Positions 18,701 through 27,016 of a stretch of 45,985 nucleotides of DNA are shown piece after piece. The notes beneath the pieces were generated by a model. The model was not told where the DNA came from and did not search any database. It was given only the letters and a program-made list of their open reading frames with translations. The stretch comes from Xanthomonas nasturtii (lineage in GTDB: Bacteria; Pseudomonadota; Gammaproteobacteria; Xanthomonadales; Xanthomonadaceae), in assembly GCF_001660815.1 (NCBI RefSeq), contig NZ_LYMI01000032.1, positions 1 to 45,985 of the forward strand, given 5' to 3'. Each line of letters opens with the position of its first letter. Within the stretch, counting starts at the first letter, position 1. A program made the position numbers and the translations under genes.

Positions 18701-19461
18701 TTTGGAAATTTGATCTTCGTAGTACGGCAACCGCCATCACGGTGCCATTTTTTACTGCGCGAACCTCCGCAGAGAATGGGCAAACTTATCGCCAGCCGAT
18801 TACCGGAGGGCTTGTAGCGACCGCCGGAGATGCCGGTGGAGTGATGTTGTTTTTGGGAACCGGAAGTTTTTCGTTCACGAGTGATATTAGGGATGAATCG
18901 ATCCAATCGCTTTATGGTATTAACGATCTCTCCAGAGGCGCACCCGTTTCCGCGCTCACCCGAGCAAACCTTCAGGGCAGTACGGTCGTTCAGAACGGTG
19001 ATCGGACTCTGAGCCGTGCTGCGGCTCCTGCTGGCTCACGGGGTTGGTACGTAGATTTACCAGCGAAGGAGCGGATGGTGGGTAACCCCTCGATTGCCTC
19101 GGGGATTGTGTTCATTCCGACGTACACGCCGGCCGTGGTTAGTTCGGGTTGTGAGCCAACTGGAGCAAACTGGCTGTTCGGCCTGGATACGCGTACCGGG
19201 GATGGCGGTTTGATGGATGCGCGCAAAGGGTCTCCCACGGGCGCTAGCTTTGGCGCAAGAACGGCTGCAACACCGCTAACTACGGGCGGTACCGCTCCAG
19301 TCAAGGATGTTGGAGTCTCTGCGATTCCCCGGCTTTCCCCGGCTGAAAGTGATGCTGTGCCTGGCGGGCAGGCCTGCTGGATGGTCGTCACTGCCGCTGG
19401 CTCTGGTCCGCTCTATATCCCTTACCCATGCGGCAGGCAGTCCTGGAGGCAGGTCCAATGA
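15715..19461 (+). CDS. pilY1: type IV pilus tip-associated adhesin PilY1
   Basis: A 1248-aa secreted protein. An N-terminal hydrophobic segment (residues 8-27) exports it. A von Willebrand factor A-like domain follows with a metal-site motif DDSGSM near residue 60, ASGGTPN and LFTDGFSND. The C-terminal half has the PilY1 beta-propeller hallmark YTVYVGANDGMLHAFDAG and further blade motifs (VYGADQKGAVWKFDLR, VMLFLGTGSF). PilY1 caps the pilus, mediates adhesion and surface sensing, and controls extension. The coding DNA is visibly AT-rich compared with neighbours (many aat, gat and ttt codons), most strongly at 16000-18000. It overlaps pilE by ATGA. Confidence 0.93.
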   Translation: MPSRKVKRIAVSTMVSLLGLGLVYMLVAAQGQGPLAQVPLNNQIPIPPAFIMTVDDSGSMTFQTQFPGADGQGCWSDNRLSFFSSPGVLNRAGDACGYNHVMIGPRLELGRLGIPPLDIYGFAKSSAYNPTYYNPQVKYDPWIGPDRKAYPDADTGLTKIDPRLNTNSNLVNLTDDLLIPNWLDAGLMQDRMVIPSGTRYQRVLVNNRGAVTGYGSIQVANGTAWSGGEVHVVISHRRAVFFVPYTSNNDPRPVLPGAPNAYDGVARTRVANACGQGCDLWKYTIPASATAALKNFANWFSFYGNRNRAMIAGMTRSFDAVEENLRVGYFRINQNTSFDSVDERLVMRNIGVLADRNALNNEMISLTASGGTPNREAVNAAGIQFTRSDSGAPVQLACQKNAVMLFTDGFSNDIDNNFAAVANADGDGGMGIPFADNYSNTMADIAARYYNNFNGASPLRPDLTAGQVPVPSECASAPSVRLDCQKNLHINFFGITLGARGNIFNPDIVQDAYASPAIYQNWPARSDNNPSTVDDIWHAAVNTRGEYINARTPADITAAIDRVLASVTQGESPSGTSAQTGARIGNGSFAVTPSYKIATDGTDWYGRLEGNRVALDPISRLATATLVWEASARLGGTDQEARNIVVNKGGNAVNFNATNVSLSDLCAKPAGLYPGITKCTELGLTQIGATAQSAVFYLRGDRENEVKNQGRFRDRTSLLGDIINSSPVISAPTDDYGYRALQGALGTTYGTYLAAKTTSGRYTVYVGANDGMLHAFDAGMTADGSMDVNGGAERFAYIPSTALGHMGDLVLPSDPTNRNVEYEHRYYVDGPVVVGDANYGGGWRTVAVGTAGAGGRSVFALDVTNPTAFSTSSKLWEISDLDTSLSAAIRNNIGHLLGKPVIVPVRSAAGAVTWKAIFGNGYNSQSGKAVLFVVDIKAGAPAVTMIEATEAGATIAGTNGLGNIVVVDRWGGVSQTDAVRDGLADTVYGADQKGAVWKFDLRSTATAITVPFFTARTSAENGQTYRQPITGGLVATAGDAGGVMLFLGTGSFSFTSDIRDESIQSLYGINDLSRGAPVSALTRANLQGSTVVQNGDRTLSRAAAPAGSRGWYVDLPAKERMVGNPSIASGIVFIPTYTPAVVSSGCEPTGANWLFGLDTRTGDGGLMDARKGSPTGASFGARTAATPLTTGGTAPVKDVGVSAIPRLSPAESDAVPGGQACWMVVTAAGSGPLYIPYPCGRQSWRQVQ

Positions 19462-19904
19462 CAACTTTCTTGCAAGCACTTAGACGGCGGGCGGCTTCAA
19501 CGCGGAAATCGGGACGAGCCGTCTCCGGGTTCACGTTGATCGAGTTGATGATCGTCGTAGCGGTAATAGCGATCTTGTCTGCTATTGCATTTCCGAGCTA
19601 CGCAGAGTACGTCCGTAGGTCCCGAAGGGCGCAGGCTAAGGCCGATCTCGTAGAGTATGCGCAGTTGGCGGTAAGGTTCTATACGGTACGGAATACATAC
19701 GTTGATTTTGCGCTGCCCACGCAAGTCTCGCCTCGGGAGGGGGGGGCGGCCGCGTATCGGCTTGCTCTTCAAACCACCCAGTCGACTTTCTCGATCTCTG
19801 CAACAGCACAGGGCAACCAAGTGCAAGATAAGTGCGGCGATCTTGGCATTGATCAAGCTTCAAGGAAGTCCAATTCCAAGGGAACCAAGTCCGACTGTTG
19901 GTGA
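19458..19904 (+). CDS. pilE: type IV pilus minor pilin PilE
   Basis: A 148-aa prepilin. A basic leader of about 25 aa is followed by the cleavage site SG before FTLIELMIVVAVIAILSAIA, then FPSYAEYVRRSRRAQA, the common PilE opening. Two cysteines near the C-terminus (KCGD, SDCW) would close the usual D-region disulphide. It starts inside the pilY1 stop codon (ATGA). Last gene of the operon, 62 bases before tRNA-Asn. Confidence 0.9.
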   Translation: MTTFLQALRRRAASTRKSGRAVSGFTLIELMIVVAVIAILSAIAFPSYAEYVRRSRRAQAKADLVEYAQLAVRFYTVRNTYVDFALPTQVSPREGGAAAYRLALQTTQSTFSISATAQGNQVQDKCGDLGIDQASRKSNSKGTKSDCW

Positions 19905-19927
19905 TGTAGGAGCCTGTGGATTAGGGG

Positions 19928-19956
19928 TTGCATCTTTGGAGTGGTCTGTCTAGAAT
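19928..19956 (+). promoter_or_regulatory. promoter of tRNA-Asn
   Basis: TTGCAT at 19928-19933 and TAGAAT at 19951-19956 with a 17-base spacer. The tRNA begins ten bases downstream of the -10. Confidence 0.7.
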
Positions 19957-19966
19957 ACGCCTCCCC

Positions 19967-20043
19967 GCCCGAATAGCTCAGCCGGTTAGAGCACTTGACT
20001 GTTAATCAGGGGGTCGTTGGTTCGAGTCCAACTTCGGGCGCCA
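19967..20043 (+). tRNA. tRNA-Asn (anticodon GTT), CCA encoded
   Basis: A 77-base cloverleaf. The acceptor stem GCCCGAA pairs with TTCGGGC. The D-arm is GCTC/GAGC. The anticodon stem CTTGA/TCAGG holds the loop CTGTTAA, so the anticodon is GTT (Asn). The T-arm is GTTGG-TTCGAGT-CCAAC, and CCA is encoded at 20041-20043. Confidence 0.97.
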
Positions 20044-20051
20044 AGTTGTTC

Positions 20052-20079
20052 AAAAAGCCGCGACGTGTCGCGGCTTTTT
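20052..20079. terminator. bidirectional intrinsic terminator between tRNA-Asn and the minus-strand pseudopilin gene
   Basis: A near-perfect palindrome of 13 pairs, aaaaagccgcgac and gtcgcggcttttt, with A-run and T-run ends. It can stop transcription from the tRNA on the plus strand and from the gene ending at 20093 on the minus strand. Confidence 0.85.
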
Positions 20080-20092
20080 GTTTGCCCGGTCA

Positions 20093-20632
20093 TTAGGGCG
20101 CGCAGCTCACGGCGCTGGTGTAGCGTACGGTGCGTGCTCTTCCTGAGTTGTTGACCACCACGTCAGCGAGTCGTCTGGCATTGCTGCAGAGGCTGATGGT
20201 GATGTTTGTCCCGCTGCTGCGGCCGTTCGGCAAGAAGCGGACGATAGACCTTCCGACTGTACTAGTGATGTCGATCCCGCCGGTGGCGGAGGCATGCTCT
20301 ACTCGTACGATGGATGCCAGGTGCGTCGGCTGTCCGTCGCGTTCGGGATCCTTGAAGAGGATCCATCCTTGGCTCCAGTTGCGATCTGTTCGGCAGCTTG
20401 TCCCGTCCGTGGTGGGGCAAATGCTGACAGGCTCGCCCTGTGTGACGGCAAGACTTCTGGCCATTGCAAGATGTGCGGTCAGCAAATGCACGCGTGTGGT
20501 CGCGCGCTGCCACTCCATGAGTCGTGTAAAGCTGGGCATGCCAATGACTGCGCCGATTCCGATGATAGCCATCACGATGAGCAACTGGACCGCGGTGTAC
20601 CCTCTCGCGCTCGAATAGTCTGCTGCCTCCAT
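20093..20632 (-). CDS. GspH/FimT-type pseudopilin with Gln at position 5
   Basis: A 179-aa protein. The ATG at 20632 is chosen because AAGGAG lies 8 bases upstream on this strand. The N-terminus has a prepilin-like segment: RG followed by YTAVQLLIVMAIIGIGAVIG, then MPSFTRLMEWQRATTR. The usual invariant Glu5 is Gln (YTAVQ). The remainder fits GspH/FimT (ARSLAVTQGE, ICPTTDGTSC, GWILFKDPERDG, RFLPNGRSSG). It is an orphan, convergent with tRNA-Asn and only 200 bases from the fimT-pilE operon, so it may be another minor pilin of the same pilus. Glu5 loss is seen in a few tip pseudopilins (the GspK/PilX type). Confidence 0.82.
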   Translation of the reverse strand: MEAADYSSARGYTAVQLLIVMAIIGIGAVIGMPSFTRLMEWQRATTRVHLLTAHLAMARSLAVTQGEPVSICPTTDGTSCRTDRNWSQGWILFKDPERDGQPTHLASIVRVEHASATGGIDITSTVGRSIVRFLPNGRSSGTNITISLCSNARRLADVVVNNSGRARTVRYTSAVSCAP

Positions 20633-20773
20633 TGCGCCGCTCCTTGAAGTGGAGCAAGCAGTCTCAACACTGGTTGCCTGCCAGGTCACGCTGTCTCCAC
20701 TTGCATGCGTGTCAGAGTTTTACCGATGCTGGCCTCCGTAAATTCGTGCAGCCTGCCCCCCGAGATCCGCTCC

Positions 20774-22795
20774 ATGACCGACCGTTTTCAGCTCGTCTCC
20801 CCGTACTCCCCAGCCGGGGACCAGCCCGCTGCCATCGAGAAGCTGGTGGCCAATTTCGAGGCCGGCCTGGCCAAGCAGACTCTGTTGGGGGTGACCGGCT
20901 CGGGCAAGACCTACACCATTGCCAATGTGGTCCAGCAGGTGCAGAAGCCGACCTTGGTCATGGCGCCGAACAAGACGTTGGCGGCGCAGCTGTATGGCGA
21001 GTTCAAGTCGTTCTTCCCGCACAACGCGGTCGAGTACTTCGTCAGCTACTACGATTACTACCAGCCGGAGGCGTACGTGCCGTCGTCGGACACCTTCATC
21101 GAGAAGGACAGTTCGATCAACGAGCACATCGAGCAGATGCGCTTGTCGGCGACCAAGACCTTGTTGTCGCGGCGCGATTCGCTGGTGGTGGCGACGGTGT
21201 CGGCAATCTATGGCCTGGGCGCGCCGGAAGACTATTTGTCGCTGCGCCTGATCCTGTCGGTCGGCGAGCATATCGATCAGCGTCAGTTGATCCGGCACCT
21301 CACCGATCTGCAGTACATCCGCAACGAATTCGAGCTCACGCGCGGCGCGTTTCGCGTGCGTGGCGAAGTGCTCGATGTGTTCCCGGCCGAGTCGGACACC
21401 GAAGCCCTGCGCATCGAGTTGTTCGATGGCGACATCGAGCAGCTGACCCTGTTCGACCCCTTGACCGGCGAGACCTTGCGCAAGCTGCAGCGCTACACCG
21501 TGTACCCGAAAACGCACTACGCCACCACGCGCGAGCGCACATTGAGTGCGGTGGACACCATCAAGGAGGAGCTGAAACAGCGCCTGGAGCAGCTCTACTC
21601 GCAGAACAAGTTGGTCGAGGCGCAGCGTCTGGCGCAGCGCACGCAGTTCGATCTGGAAATGATGGCCGAAGTGGGCTTCTGCAACGGTATCGAAAACTAT
21701 TCGCGGCATCTCACCGGCAAGGCGCCAGGCGAGCCGCCGCCGACCTTGTTCGACTACCTGCCGCCGGATGCGCTGCTGGTCATCGACGAGTCGCACGTGA
21801 CCATTCCGCAGATCGGCGCGATGTACAAGGGCGACCGCTCGCGCAAGGAGACGCTGGTGGAGTTCGGCTTCCGTCTGCCGTCCGCGTTGGACAACCGGCC
21901 GTTGCGTTTCGAAGAGTGGGAGGCGCGTTCGCCGCGTAGCATTTACGTGTCGGCAACGCCCGGTCCCTACGAGTTGCGCGAGTCGGCCGGCGAGGTTACG
22001 GAGCTGGTGGTGCGCCCGACCGGCTTGATCGACCCGGTGGTGGAGATCCGCCCGGTCGGCACGCAGGTCGACGACCTGATGTCCGAGATTCACGAGCGCA
22101 TCAAGCTCGGCGACCGCGTGCTGGTGACCACGCTAACCAAGCGCATGTCGGAAAATCTCACCGAGTATCTGGGCGAACATGGGATTCGTGTGCGCTATCT
22201 ACACTCGGATATCGACACCGTTGAGCGGGTGGAGATCATTCGCGATCTGCGTCTGGGTAAGTTCGATGTGCTGGTCGGCATCAATCTGCTGCGCGAGGGC
22301 TTGGACATGCCGGAAGTCTCGCTGGTAGCCATCCTGGATGCCGACAAGGAAGGCTTCCTGCGCTCGACCGGTTCGCTGATCCAGACCATCGGCCGTGCCG
22401 CGCGCAATCTGCGTGGCAAGGCCATTCTGTATGCCGACAAGATGACGCGTTCGATGCAGGCTGCGATCGACGAGACCGATCGTCGCCGCGAGAAACAGGT
22501 CGAGTACAACCTGGAACACGGCATCACACCGAAATCCGTCGAACGGCCGATCTCCGACATCATGGAAGGTGCACGCGAAGATGCGGCCGAGAAAAAGTCG
22601 GGCAAGGGGCGCTCGAAGTTGCGCCAGGTTGCTGAAGACGCGCCCGATTACCGCGCCATGAAGCCTGCGGAAATCGCCGGCAAGCTCAAGAGCCTGGAGC
22701 AGAAGATGTATCAGCATGCCAAGGATCTGGAGTTTGAGGCTGCAGCGCAGATTCGCGACCAGATCCAGAAGCTGAAAGCGGCGAGCCTTGCGTAG
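20774..22795 (+). CDS. uvrB: excinuclease ABC subunit B
   Basis: A 673-aa nucleotide-excision-repair damage-verification helicase. The ATG at 20774 gives the standard N-terminus ([17 protein letters not shown]); 23 extra in-frame codons upstream are not typical. Walker A is [10 protein letters not shown]. The beta-hairpin region has [20 protein letters not shown], and the Walker B region has [13 protein letters not shown]. Later helicase motifs are [31 protein letters not shown] and QTIGRAARN. The C-terminal UVR domain ([20 protein letters not shown]) binds UvrC. It works with UvrA and UvrC in the cytoplasm. Confidence 0.97.
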   Translation: MTDRFQLVSPYSPAGDQPAAIEKLVANFEAGLAKQTLLGVTGSGKTYTIANVVQQVQKPTLVMAPNKTLAAQLYGEFKSFFPHNAVEYFVSYYDYYQPEAYVPSSDTFIEKDSSINEHIEQMRLSATKTLLSRRDSLVVATVSAIYGLGAPEDYLSLRLILSVGEHIDQRQLIRHLTDLQYIRNEFELTRGAFRVRGEVLDVFPAESDTEALRIELFDGDIEQLTLFDPLTGETLRKLQRYTVYPKTHYATTRERTLSAVDTIKEELKQRLEQLYSQNKLVEAQRLAQRTQFDLEMMAEVGFCNGIENYSRHLTGKAPGEPPPTLFDYLPPDALLVIDESHVTIPQIGAMYKGDRSRKETLVEFGFRLPSALDNRPLRFEEWEARSPRSIYVSATPGPYELRESAGEVTELVVRPTGLIDPVVEIRPVGTQVDDLMSEIHERIKLGDRVLVTTLTKRMSENLTEYLGEHGIRVRYLHSDIDTVERVEIIRDLRLGKFDVLVGINLLREGLDMPEVSLVAILDADKEGFLRSTGSLIQTIGRAARNLRGKAILYADKMTRSMQAAIDETDRRREKQVEYNLEHGITPKSVERPISDIMEGAREDAAEKKSGKGRSKLRQVAEDAPDYRAMKPAEIAGKLKSLEQKMYQHAKDLEFEAAAQIRDQIQKLKAASLA

Positions 22796-22825
22796 GGGGA
22801 GGGGACACTCGAACGCTGGGAGGGC

Positions 22826-22854
22826 TTGTGGTCCACGAAACCCTGCGCTAGAAT
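22826..22854 (+). promoter_or_regulatory. promoter of tRNA-Val
   Basis: TTGTGG at 22826-22831 and TAGAAT at 22849-22854, spaced by 17 bases, about 36 bases before the tRNA. The -10 is identical to that of tRNA-Asn. Confidence 0.65.
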
Positions 22855-22890
22855 GCGCGCCCTGCACAGCGCAATGCTGACGCAGGAACC

Positions 22891-22965
22891 GGGCGGTTAG
22901 CTCAGCGGTAGAGCACTACCTTGACATGGTAGGGGTCACAGGTTCGAACCCTGTACCGCCCACCA
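22891..22965 (+). tRNA. tRNA-Val (anticodon GAC), CCA encoded
   Basis: A 75-base cloverleaf. The acceptor stem GGGCGGT pairs with ACCGCCC. The D-arm is GCTC/GAGC. The anticodon stem CTACC/GGTAG holds TTGACAT, so the anticodon is GAC (Val). The T-arm is ACAGG-TTCGAAC-CCTGT, and the terminal CCA is encoded. It marks the left edge of the T4SS locus. No repeated copy of its 3' end was seen further right. Confidence 0.97.
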
Positions 22966-23173
22966 CTCCAAGTCCAGATAGCACAGCGACTTGAGTGGTT
23001 AGAGGAAAATCATCTGGTGTTGAATGCGACTAGAGGGCCTTAGGGCACACTGGTCGCGACGTTGTGCGTCAGTGCTTTTGAGTGGCGTGTTTACAGGTCT
23101 TGTTGAAACCGCTTTCTCCGTCACACGTCTTGCTTTAGCATCGCCTCCGCGCTGACGGAAAGGAAGGCTGGCG

Positions 23174-23416
23174 ATGGACGAATATCAGCACACCGTGCTG
23201 ACCAGGGGTGGGTACCGCGTCGTGGCCATCACGCGTGACGAGGTGTATGCCCCCGACGCGGTGGTGGCATACGCTGTTGTAACCGATGCGGGGACCCGAA
23301 TCACGCCGGATCTATCGCTGGATCAGGCCAAGGTCTGGATCGATTCGTTGGTGGAGAGCGAGAGTGGCGGACGCAAGTCCGACCTTGTCGCCCATAAGCC
23401 CGTCGTACGTCGCTAA
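23174..23416 (+). CDS. hypothetical 80-aa protein upstream of virD4
   Basis: A small acidic-to-neutral cytoplasmic protein (80 aa), no signal peptide, no cysteine. It begins MDEYQHTVLTRGGYRVVAIT and has an Arg-rich end (KPVVRR). An AAGGAAGG ribosome site precedes the ATG, and the reading frame has the codon bias of the neighbours, so it is probably real. It lies between tRNA-Val and virD4, 36 bases before virD4 and in the same direction. It is likely the first gene of the virD4 transcript. No family is recognised. Confidence 0.65.
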   Translation: MDEYQHTVLTRGGYRVVAITRDEVYAPDAVVAYAVVTDAGTRITPDLSLDQAKVWIDSLVESESGGRKSDLVAHKPVVRR

Positions 23417-23452
23417 ACCACCATCGTTGTGCAAGCCTAAGGAGAAGGGCGC

Positions 23453-25126
23453 ATGTCCAAACCCAAAATCATCGCAATCGCCACGATCGTGGCAGTGCTC
23501 GTTGGATACTTTTTGTCCGGCTATCTGACGCTGCTGTTGTTGCGGCTCGATACCGGCCTGTACGCGTGGGACACCTACTACCGCTATTTCAGCGCGCTGG
23601 GGCTATCCGAAATAGCGCCATTCGCGACCAAGATCAAGATCGCCGGCGTGCTCGGGTTCGGCCTGCCTGCACTCATCTGGGCAATTGCTGTCGTGCTCAT
23701 GGTGAAGCCCAGGGCGCGCGCCCTGCATGGCGACGCGCGCTTCGCCGGGGCTGCCGATCTTGCCAAGCATGGCCTGTTCAAGCCGAGCGGAAACGGCATT
23801 GTCGTCGGCAAATTCAATGGGAAGCTGGTGCGATTGAGCGGTCAGCAATTCGTGATCCTTGCTGCGCCAACGCGCTCTGGTAAGGGTGTCGGTGTCGTCA
23901 TCCCGAATCTGCTCGAGTATCAAGAGTCGATCGTTGTGCTGGATATCAAGCAGGAGAACTTCGACCTGACCAGTGGCTGGCGCGCCAGTCAGGGGCACGA
24001 AGTTTTCTTGTTCAACCCGTTCGCCGAAGACCGTCGCACGCATCGCTGGAATCCGTTGACCTATGTGTCCAACGACCCAGCGTTCCGCGTCTCGGATCTG
24101 ATGAGCATTGCGGCAATGCTGTATCCGGATGGATCGGACGACCAGAAGTTCTGGGTGAGCCAGGCACGCAACGCGTTCATGGCGTTCGCTCTGTACCTGT
24201 TCGAAAACTGGGACGAAGAGCTCTCGCTGGGCTTCCCGGGCGGGGCAGGGGCGCCCACGCTGGGCGGAATCTATCGGCTCTCGTCGGGCGACGGCACCGA
24301 CCTGAAGAAGTACCTGAAGTCGCTGTCGGAGCGGCGGTTCCTCAGCAGTAACGCCAAGTCGGCTTTTGCCAACATGCTGTCCCAGGCGGATGAGACCTTC
24401 GCCTCGATCATGGGCACCTTGAAAGAGCCGCTCAACGCGTGGATCAACCCCGTCCTGGACGCCGCCACCAGTGCAGACGACTTCATGCTCACCGATCTGC
24501 GCAAGAAGAAGATGACGATCTACATCGGCATCCAGCCGAACAAGCTGGCCGAAAGTCGCCTGATCATCAACCTGCTCTTCAGCCAGATCATCAACCTCAA
24601 CACCCGTGAGCTGCCGAAGTCCAACCCGGAGCTCAAGTATCAGTGCTTGCTGCTCATGGATGAGTTCACCTCGATCGGCAAGGTGGACATCATCGCGACG
24701 GCCGTGGCCTACATGGCCGGCTACAACATCCGTTTGCTGCCCATCATCCAGAGCATGGCGCAGCTGGACGCCACCTATGGCAAGGATCTGTCGCGCACCA
24801 TCATCACCAACCACGCCCTGCAGATCCTCTATGCACCACGCGAGCAGCAGGACGCCAACGACTACTCAGAGATGCTGGGCTACACCACCATCAAGAAGAA
24901 GAACGTCACCCGGGGGCGGGAGACCACGCATAGCGTGTCGGAAGAGCGTCGGGCGCTGATGTTGCCGCAGGAGCTCAAGGCCATGGGTAACGAGAAGGAG
25001 GTGTTCCTGTACGAGGGGATCCCGCACCCGGTGAAGTGCGACAAGATCCGCTACTACGAAGACCGATATTTCACGGCTCGCCTGTTGCCAAAGACAGATG
25101 TGAAAACGCTTACGATAAGATTGTGA
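23453..25126 (+). CDS. virD4: T4SS coupling protein VirD4
   Basis: A 557-aa inner-membrane ATPase that recruits X-T4SS effectors by their C-terminal XVIPCD and passes them to the VirB channel. Two membrane segments are visible (about residues 5-30 and 63-84). The cytoplasmic P-loop domain has Walker A around residues 138-145 (APTRSGKG), the block NPFAEDRRTHRWNPLTYV, and Walker B near residue 403 (LLLMDEFTSIG). The start ATG has AAGGAG nine bases upstream. VirD4 stands ahead of, and apart from, the virB7-virB6 operon. Confidence 0.95.
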   Translation: MSKPKIIAIATIVAVLVGYFLSGYLTLLLLRLDTGLYAWDTYYRYFSALGLSEIAPFATKIKIAGVLGFGLPALIWAIAVVLMVKPRARALHGDARFAGAADLAKHGLFKPSGNGIVVGKFNGKLVRLSGQQFVILAAPTRSGKGVGVVIPNLLEYQESIVVLDIKQENFDLTSGWRASQGHEVFLFNPFAEDRRTHRWNPLTYVSNDPAFRVSDLMSIAAMLYPDGSDDQKFWVSQARNAFMAFALYLFENWDEELSLGFPGGAGAPTLGGIYRLSSGDGTDLKKYLKSLSERRFLSSNAKSAFANMLSQADETFASIMGTLKEPLNAWINPVLDAATSADDFMLTDLRKKKMTIYIGIQPNKLAESRLIINLLFSQIINLNTRELPKSNPELKYQCLLLMDEFTSIGKVDIIATAVAYMAGYNIRLLPIIQSMAQLDATYGKDLSRTIITNHALQILYAPREQQDANDYSEMLGYTTIKKKNVTRGRETTHSVSEERRALMLPQELKAMGNEKEVFLYEGIPHPVKCDKIRYYEDRYFTARLLPKTDVKTLTIRL

Positions 25127-25450
25127 TGTGCATCACACAAGTCGCGCGAAGCGAGCTCGGTAATTCTTGACGGATCCATCCGTTAAGAGCAAAGTTGTCA
25201 AGAACCTGCGGTATAGATACATCGGTGTAGGGGGGCGGCGCTGGACGGGGCCGTACTGGAGTAAGGCTATGGACGGTTTGCTAACGTATTCATCTTTTTC
25301 AAAAATGTGTTGCGGCACCTGGGGCGACTCGGTGGCGCACGTGTGTGCGAGTGGGACACTAACAACAACTTTCCTCCGGTACCCACTGGTACGCGGAGGT
25401 GTATCGCTGCCCGTTTTAAGACCGAAATTTCATAAGTTGGAGAAGTCAGA
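25127..25450 (+). promoter_or_regulatory. virB operon upstream region / long 5' leader with repeated GGA motifs
   Basis: 324 bases without a gene between virD4 and virB7. It carries at least seven GGA trinucleotides: 25172-25174, 25243-25245, 25258-25260, 25271-25273, 25354-25356, 25395-25397, and 25439-25441 inside the virB7 ribosome site. Two small hairpins are visible: ACGGAT-cc-ATCCGT at 25170-25183, and GTACC-cact-GGTAC at about 25380-25392 with a GGA at its base. GGA motifs in leaders and over the Shine-Dalgarno are the hallmark of CsrA/RsmA repression, and in X. citri the virB operon is known to be CsrA-repressed. The exact promoter hexamers could not be fixed. Confidence 0.6.
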
Positions 25451-25870
25451 GTGAATCCGATGTATGTGTCCAAGCTGTCGTTGGTGCTAGTGGCTGCAGC
25501 ATTGGTGAGCGCCTGCGCGACCAAGCCTGCTCCCGATTTTGGCGGGCGTTGGAAGCACGTCAATCACTTTGACGAGGCGCCAACCGAAATTCCGCTCTAC
25601 ACCTCGTACACATATCAGGCCACGCCGATGGACGGCACGCTGAAGACGATGCTGGAACGGTGGGCCGCGGATTCCAATATGCAGTTGTCGTACAACTTGC
25701 CGTCCGACTACACCTTGATTGGGCCGGTTTCCACTATCAGCACCACCAGCGTCCAGCAGGCTGCCACCGAACTAAGTGCCGTGTATGCAGCCCAAGGTGT
25801 TTCGGTGTCGGTTTCCGCCAACAAGCTGCTGGTACAGCCGGTACCGGTATCGTCCGGCTCCAAGCTCTAA
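25451..25870 (+). CDS. virB7: T4SS outer-membrane lipoprotein VirB7 (X-T4SS type with extra domain)
   Basis: A 139-aa lipoprotein. The GTG at 25451 is used because TTGGAGA lies 8 bases upstream; an ATG nine bases later is the alternative. The signal peptide ends in the lipobox VSAC, giving lipid attachment at Cys22. Classical VirB7 is a short peptide. Here a flexible linker is followed by a folded C-terminal domain (about residues 45-134, with DGTLKTMLERWAADSNMQLS) of the N0 type found in secretins and STN domains. This is characteristic of the Xanthomonas killing T4SS, where it forms an outer ring of the core complex. First gene of the virB operon. Confidence 0.93.
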   Translation: MNPMYVSKLSLVLVAAALVSACATKPAPDFGGRWKHVNHFDEAPTEIPLYTSYTYQATPMDGTLKTMLERWAADSNMQLSYNLPSDYTLIGPVSTISTTSVQQAATELSAVYAAQGVSVSVSANKLLVQPVPVSSGSKL

Positions 25871-25981
25871 AGGTCCGCCGTCTGATTCATGCCTTCCAGG
25901 CATCGAGCCTTCGGTACTCCTGCCTTCTCAAGTGCCCGCAACGTGTTGCGGCAATAGTTTCAGGCCTGACAAGGCCCTACG

Positions 25982-27016
25982 GTGACGGATCTAGACATGT
26001 TGCGTAAGAAGGTCAGTGAAAAGGACGGTTCCGCCCAAGTGGGTGCGGCCGTCCAGAAAGCGGTGAATTACGAGGTCAGCATCGCCGACCTCGCACGACG
26101 CAGCGAAAAGCGTGCCTGGATTGTGGCCACCCTGTCGATGCTGGTCACCGTCATGACAGCAGGCGGCTACTACTACATGCTGCCGCTGAAAGAGAAGGTG
26201 CCCTATCTGGTCATGGCAGACGCCTATTCTGGTACAAGCACTGTCGCCAAGCTTGAGGCGAATTTTGGTGGGCGGACCATCAGTACAAGTGAGGCGTTGG
26301 CGCGCAGTAATATTGCGCGCTTCATCATCGCCCGAGAATCATTCGATTTGTCGATCATCGGCCAGCGTGACTGGAATACCGTGTCAGCAATGGGTACGAC
26401 AAATGTGGTGAACGAATATCGGGCGCTGCATTCGGCAAATAACCCATTAAGGCCCTTGAATACATACGGCAAGCTTCGAGCTGTTCGCGTCAATATCCTG
26501 AGCATCACACTGATCGGTGGGAAGGGGCAGCCTTATAAAGGTGCGACCGTGCGCTTCCAGCGGACCGTATACGACAAGAATTCAACTGTCTCTACATTGC
26601 TTGATAACAAAATTGCGACCATGGGATTTGTTTATCAGGACAATCTGGAGATGAGTGATAGTTTGCGGGTCGAAAATCCCCTGGGATTCCGTGTCACCGA
26701 TTATCGGGTTGATAACGATTACTCGTCGCTCCCGGCCGCTCCTGCAGGTGGCGCCGTCATAAGTGCGCAGCCTCAAGCAGCGCTTCCGCAGCCTGGCGCG
26801 GGCGTTGCCGACCCCAATGCTGCAAATGTTTCTGGTGCGGCCCCGCCTGGAGGCGTTCCGCTCCAGCAAGGATCCGCACCCCAGGGCGGCGTGCCGCTAC
26901 AGCAAGCACAGCCAGCGTTTCCCGATCAGATGCAGCAGCCAGGTCAGTCCGGGGCGCAGCCCGCGATTCAACCTCAAGGGATGCCGAATAATGTCAATGG
27001 AGCAAGCGGTCGATGA
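25982..27016 (+). CDS. virB8: T4SS inner-membrane protein VirB8
   Basis: A 344-aa bitopic protein. A short cytoplasmic N-terminus precedes one membrane segment (about residues 44-62, WIVATLSMLVTVMTAGGYYY). The periplasmic NTF2-like VirB8 domain follows (DWNTVSAMGTTNVVNEYRAL, VRFQRTVYDK). After about residue 255 there is an unusually long Pro/Gln/Gly-rich tail with an imperfect repeat of GGVPLQQ. The start codon is GTG at 25982, and a downstream ATG (residue 6) is possible. It overlaps virB9 by ATGA. Confidence 0.93.
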   Translation: MTDLDMLRKKVSEKDGSAQVGAAVQKAVNYEVSIADLARRSEKRAWIVATLSMLVTVMTAGGYYYMLPLKEKVPYLVMADAYSGTSTVAKLEANFGGRTISTSEALARSNIARFIIARESFDLSIIGQRDWNTVSAMGTTNVVNEYRALHSANNPLRPLNTYGKLRAVRVNILSITLIGGKGQPYKGATVRFQRTVYDKNSTVSTLLDNKIATMGFVYQDNLEMSDSLRVENPLGFRVTDYRVDNDYSSLPAAPAGGAVISAQPQAALPQPGAGVADPNAANVSGAAPPGGVPLQQGSAPQGGVPLQQAQPAFPDQMQQPGQSGAQPAIQPQGMPNNVNGASGR

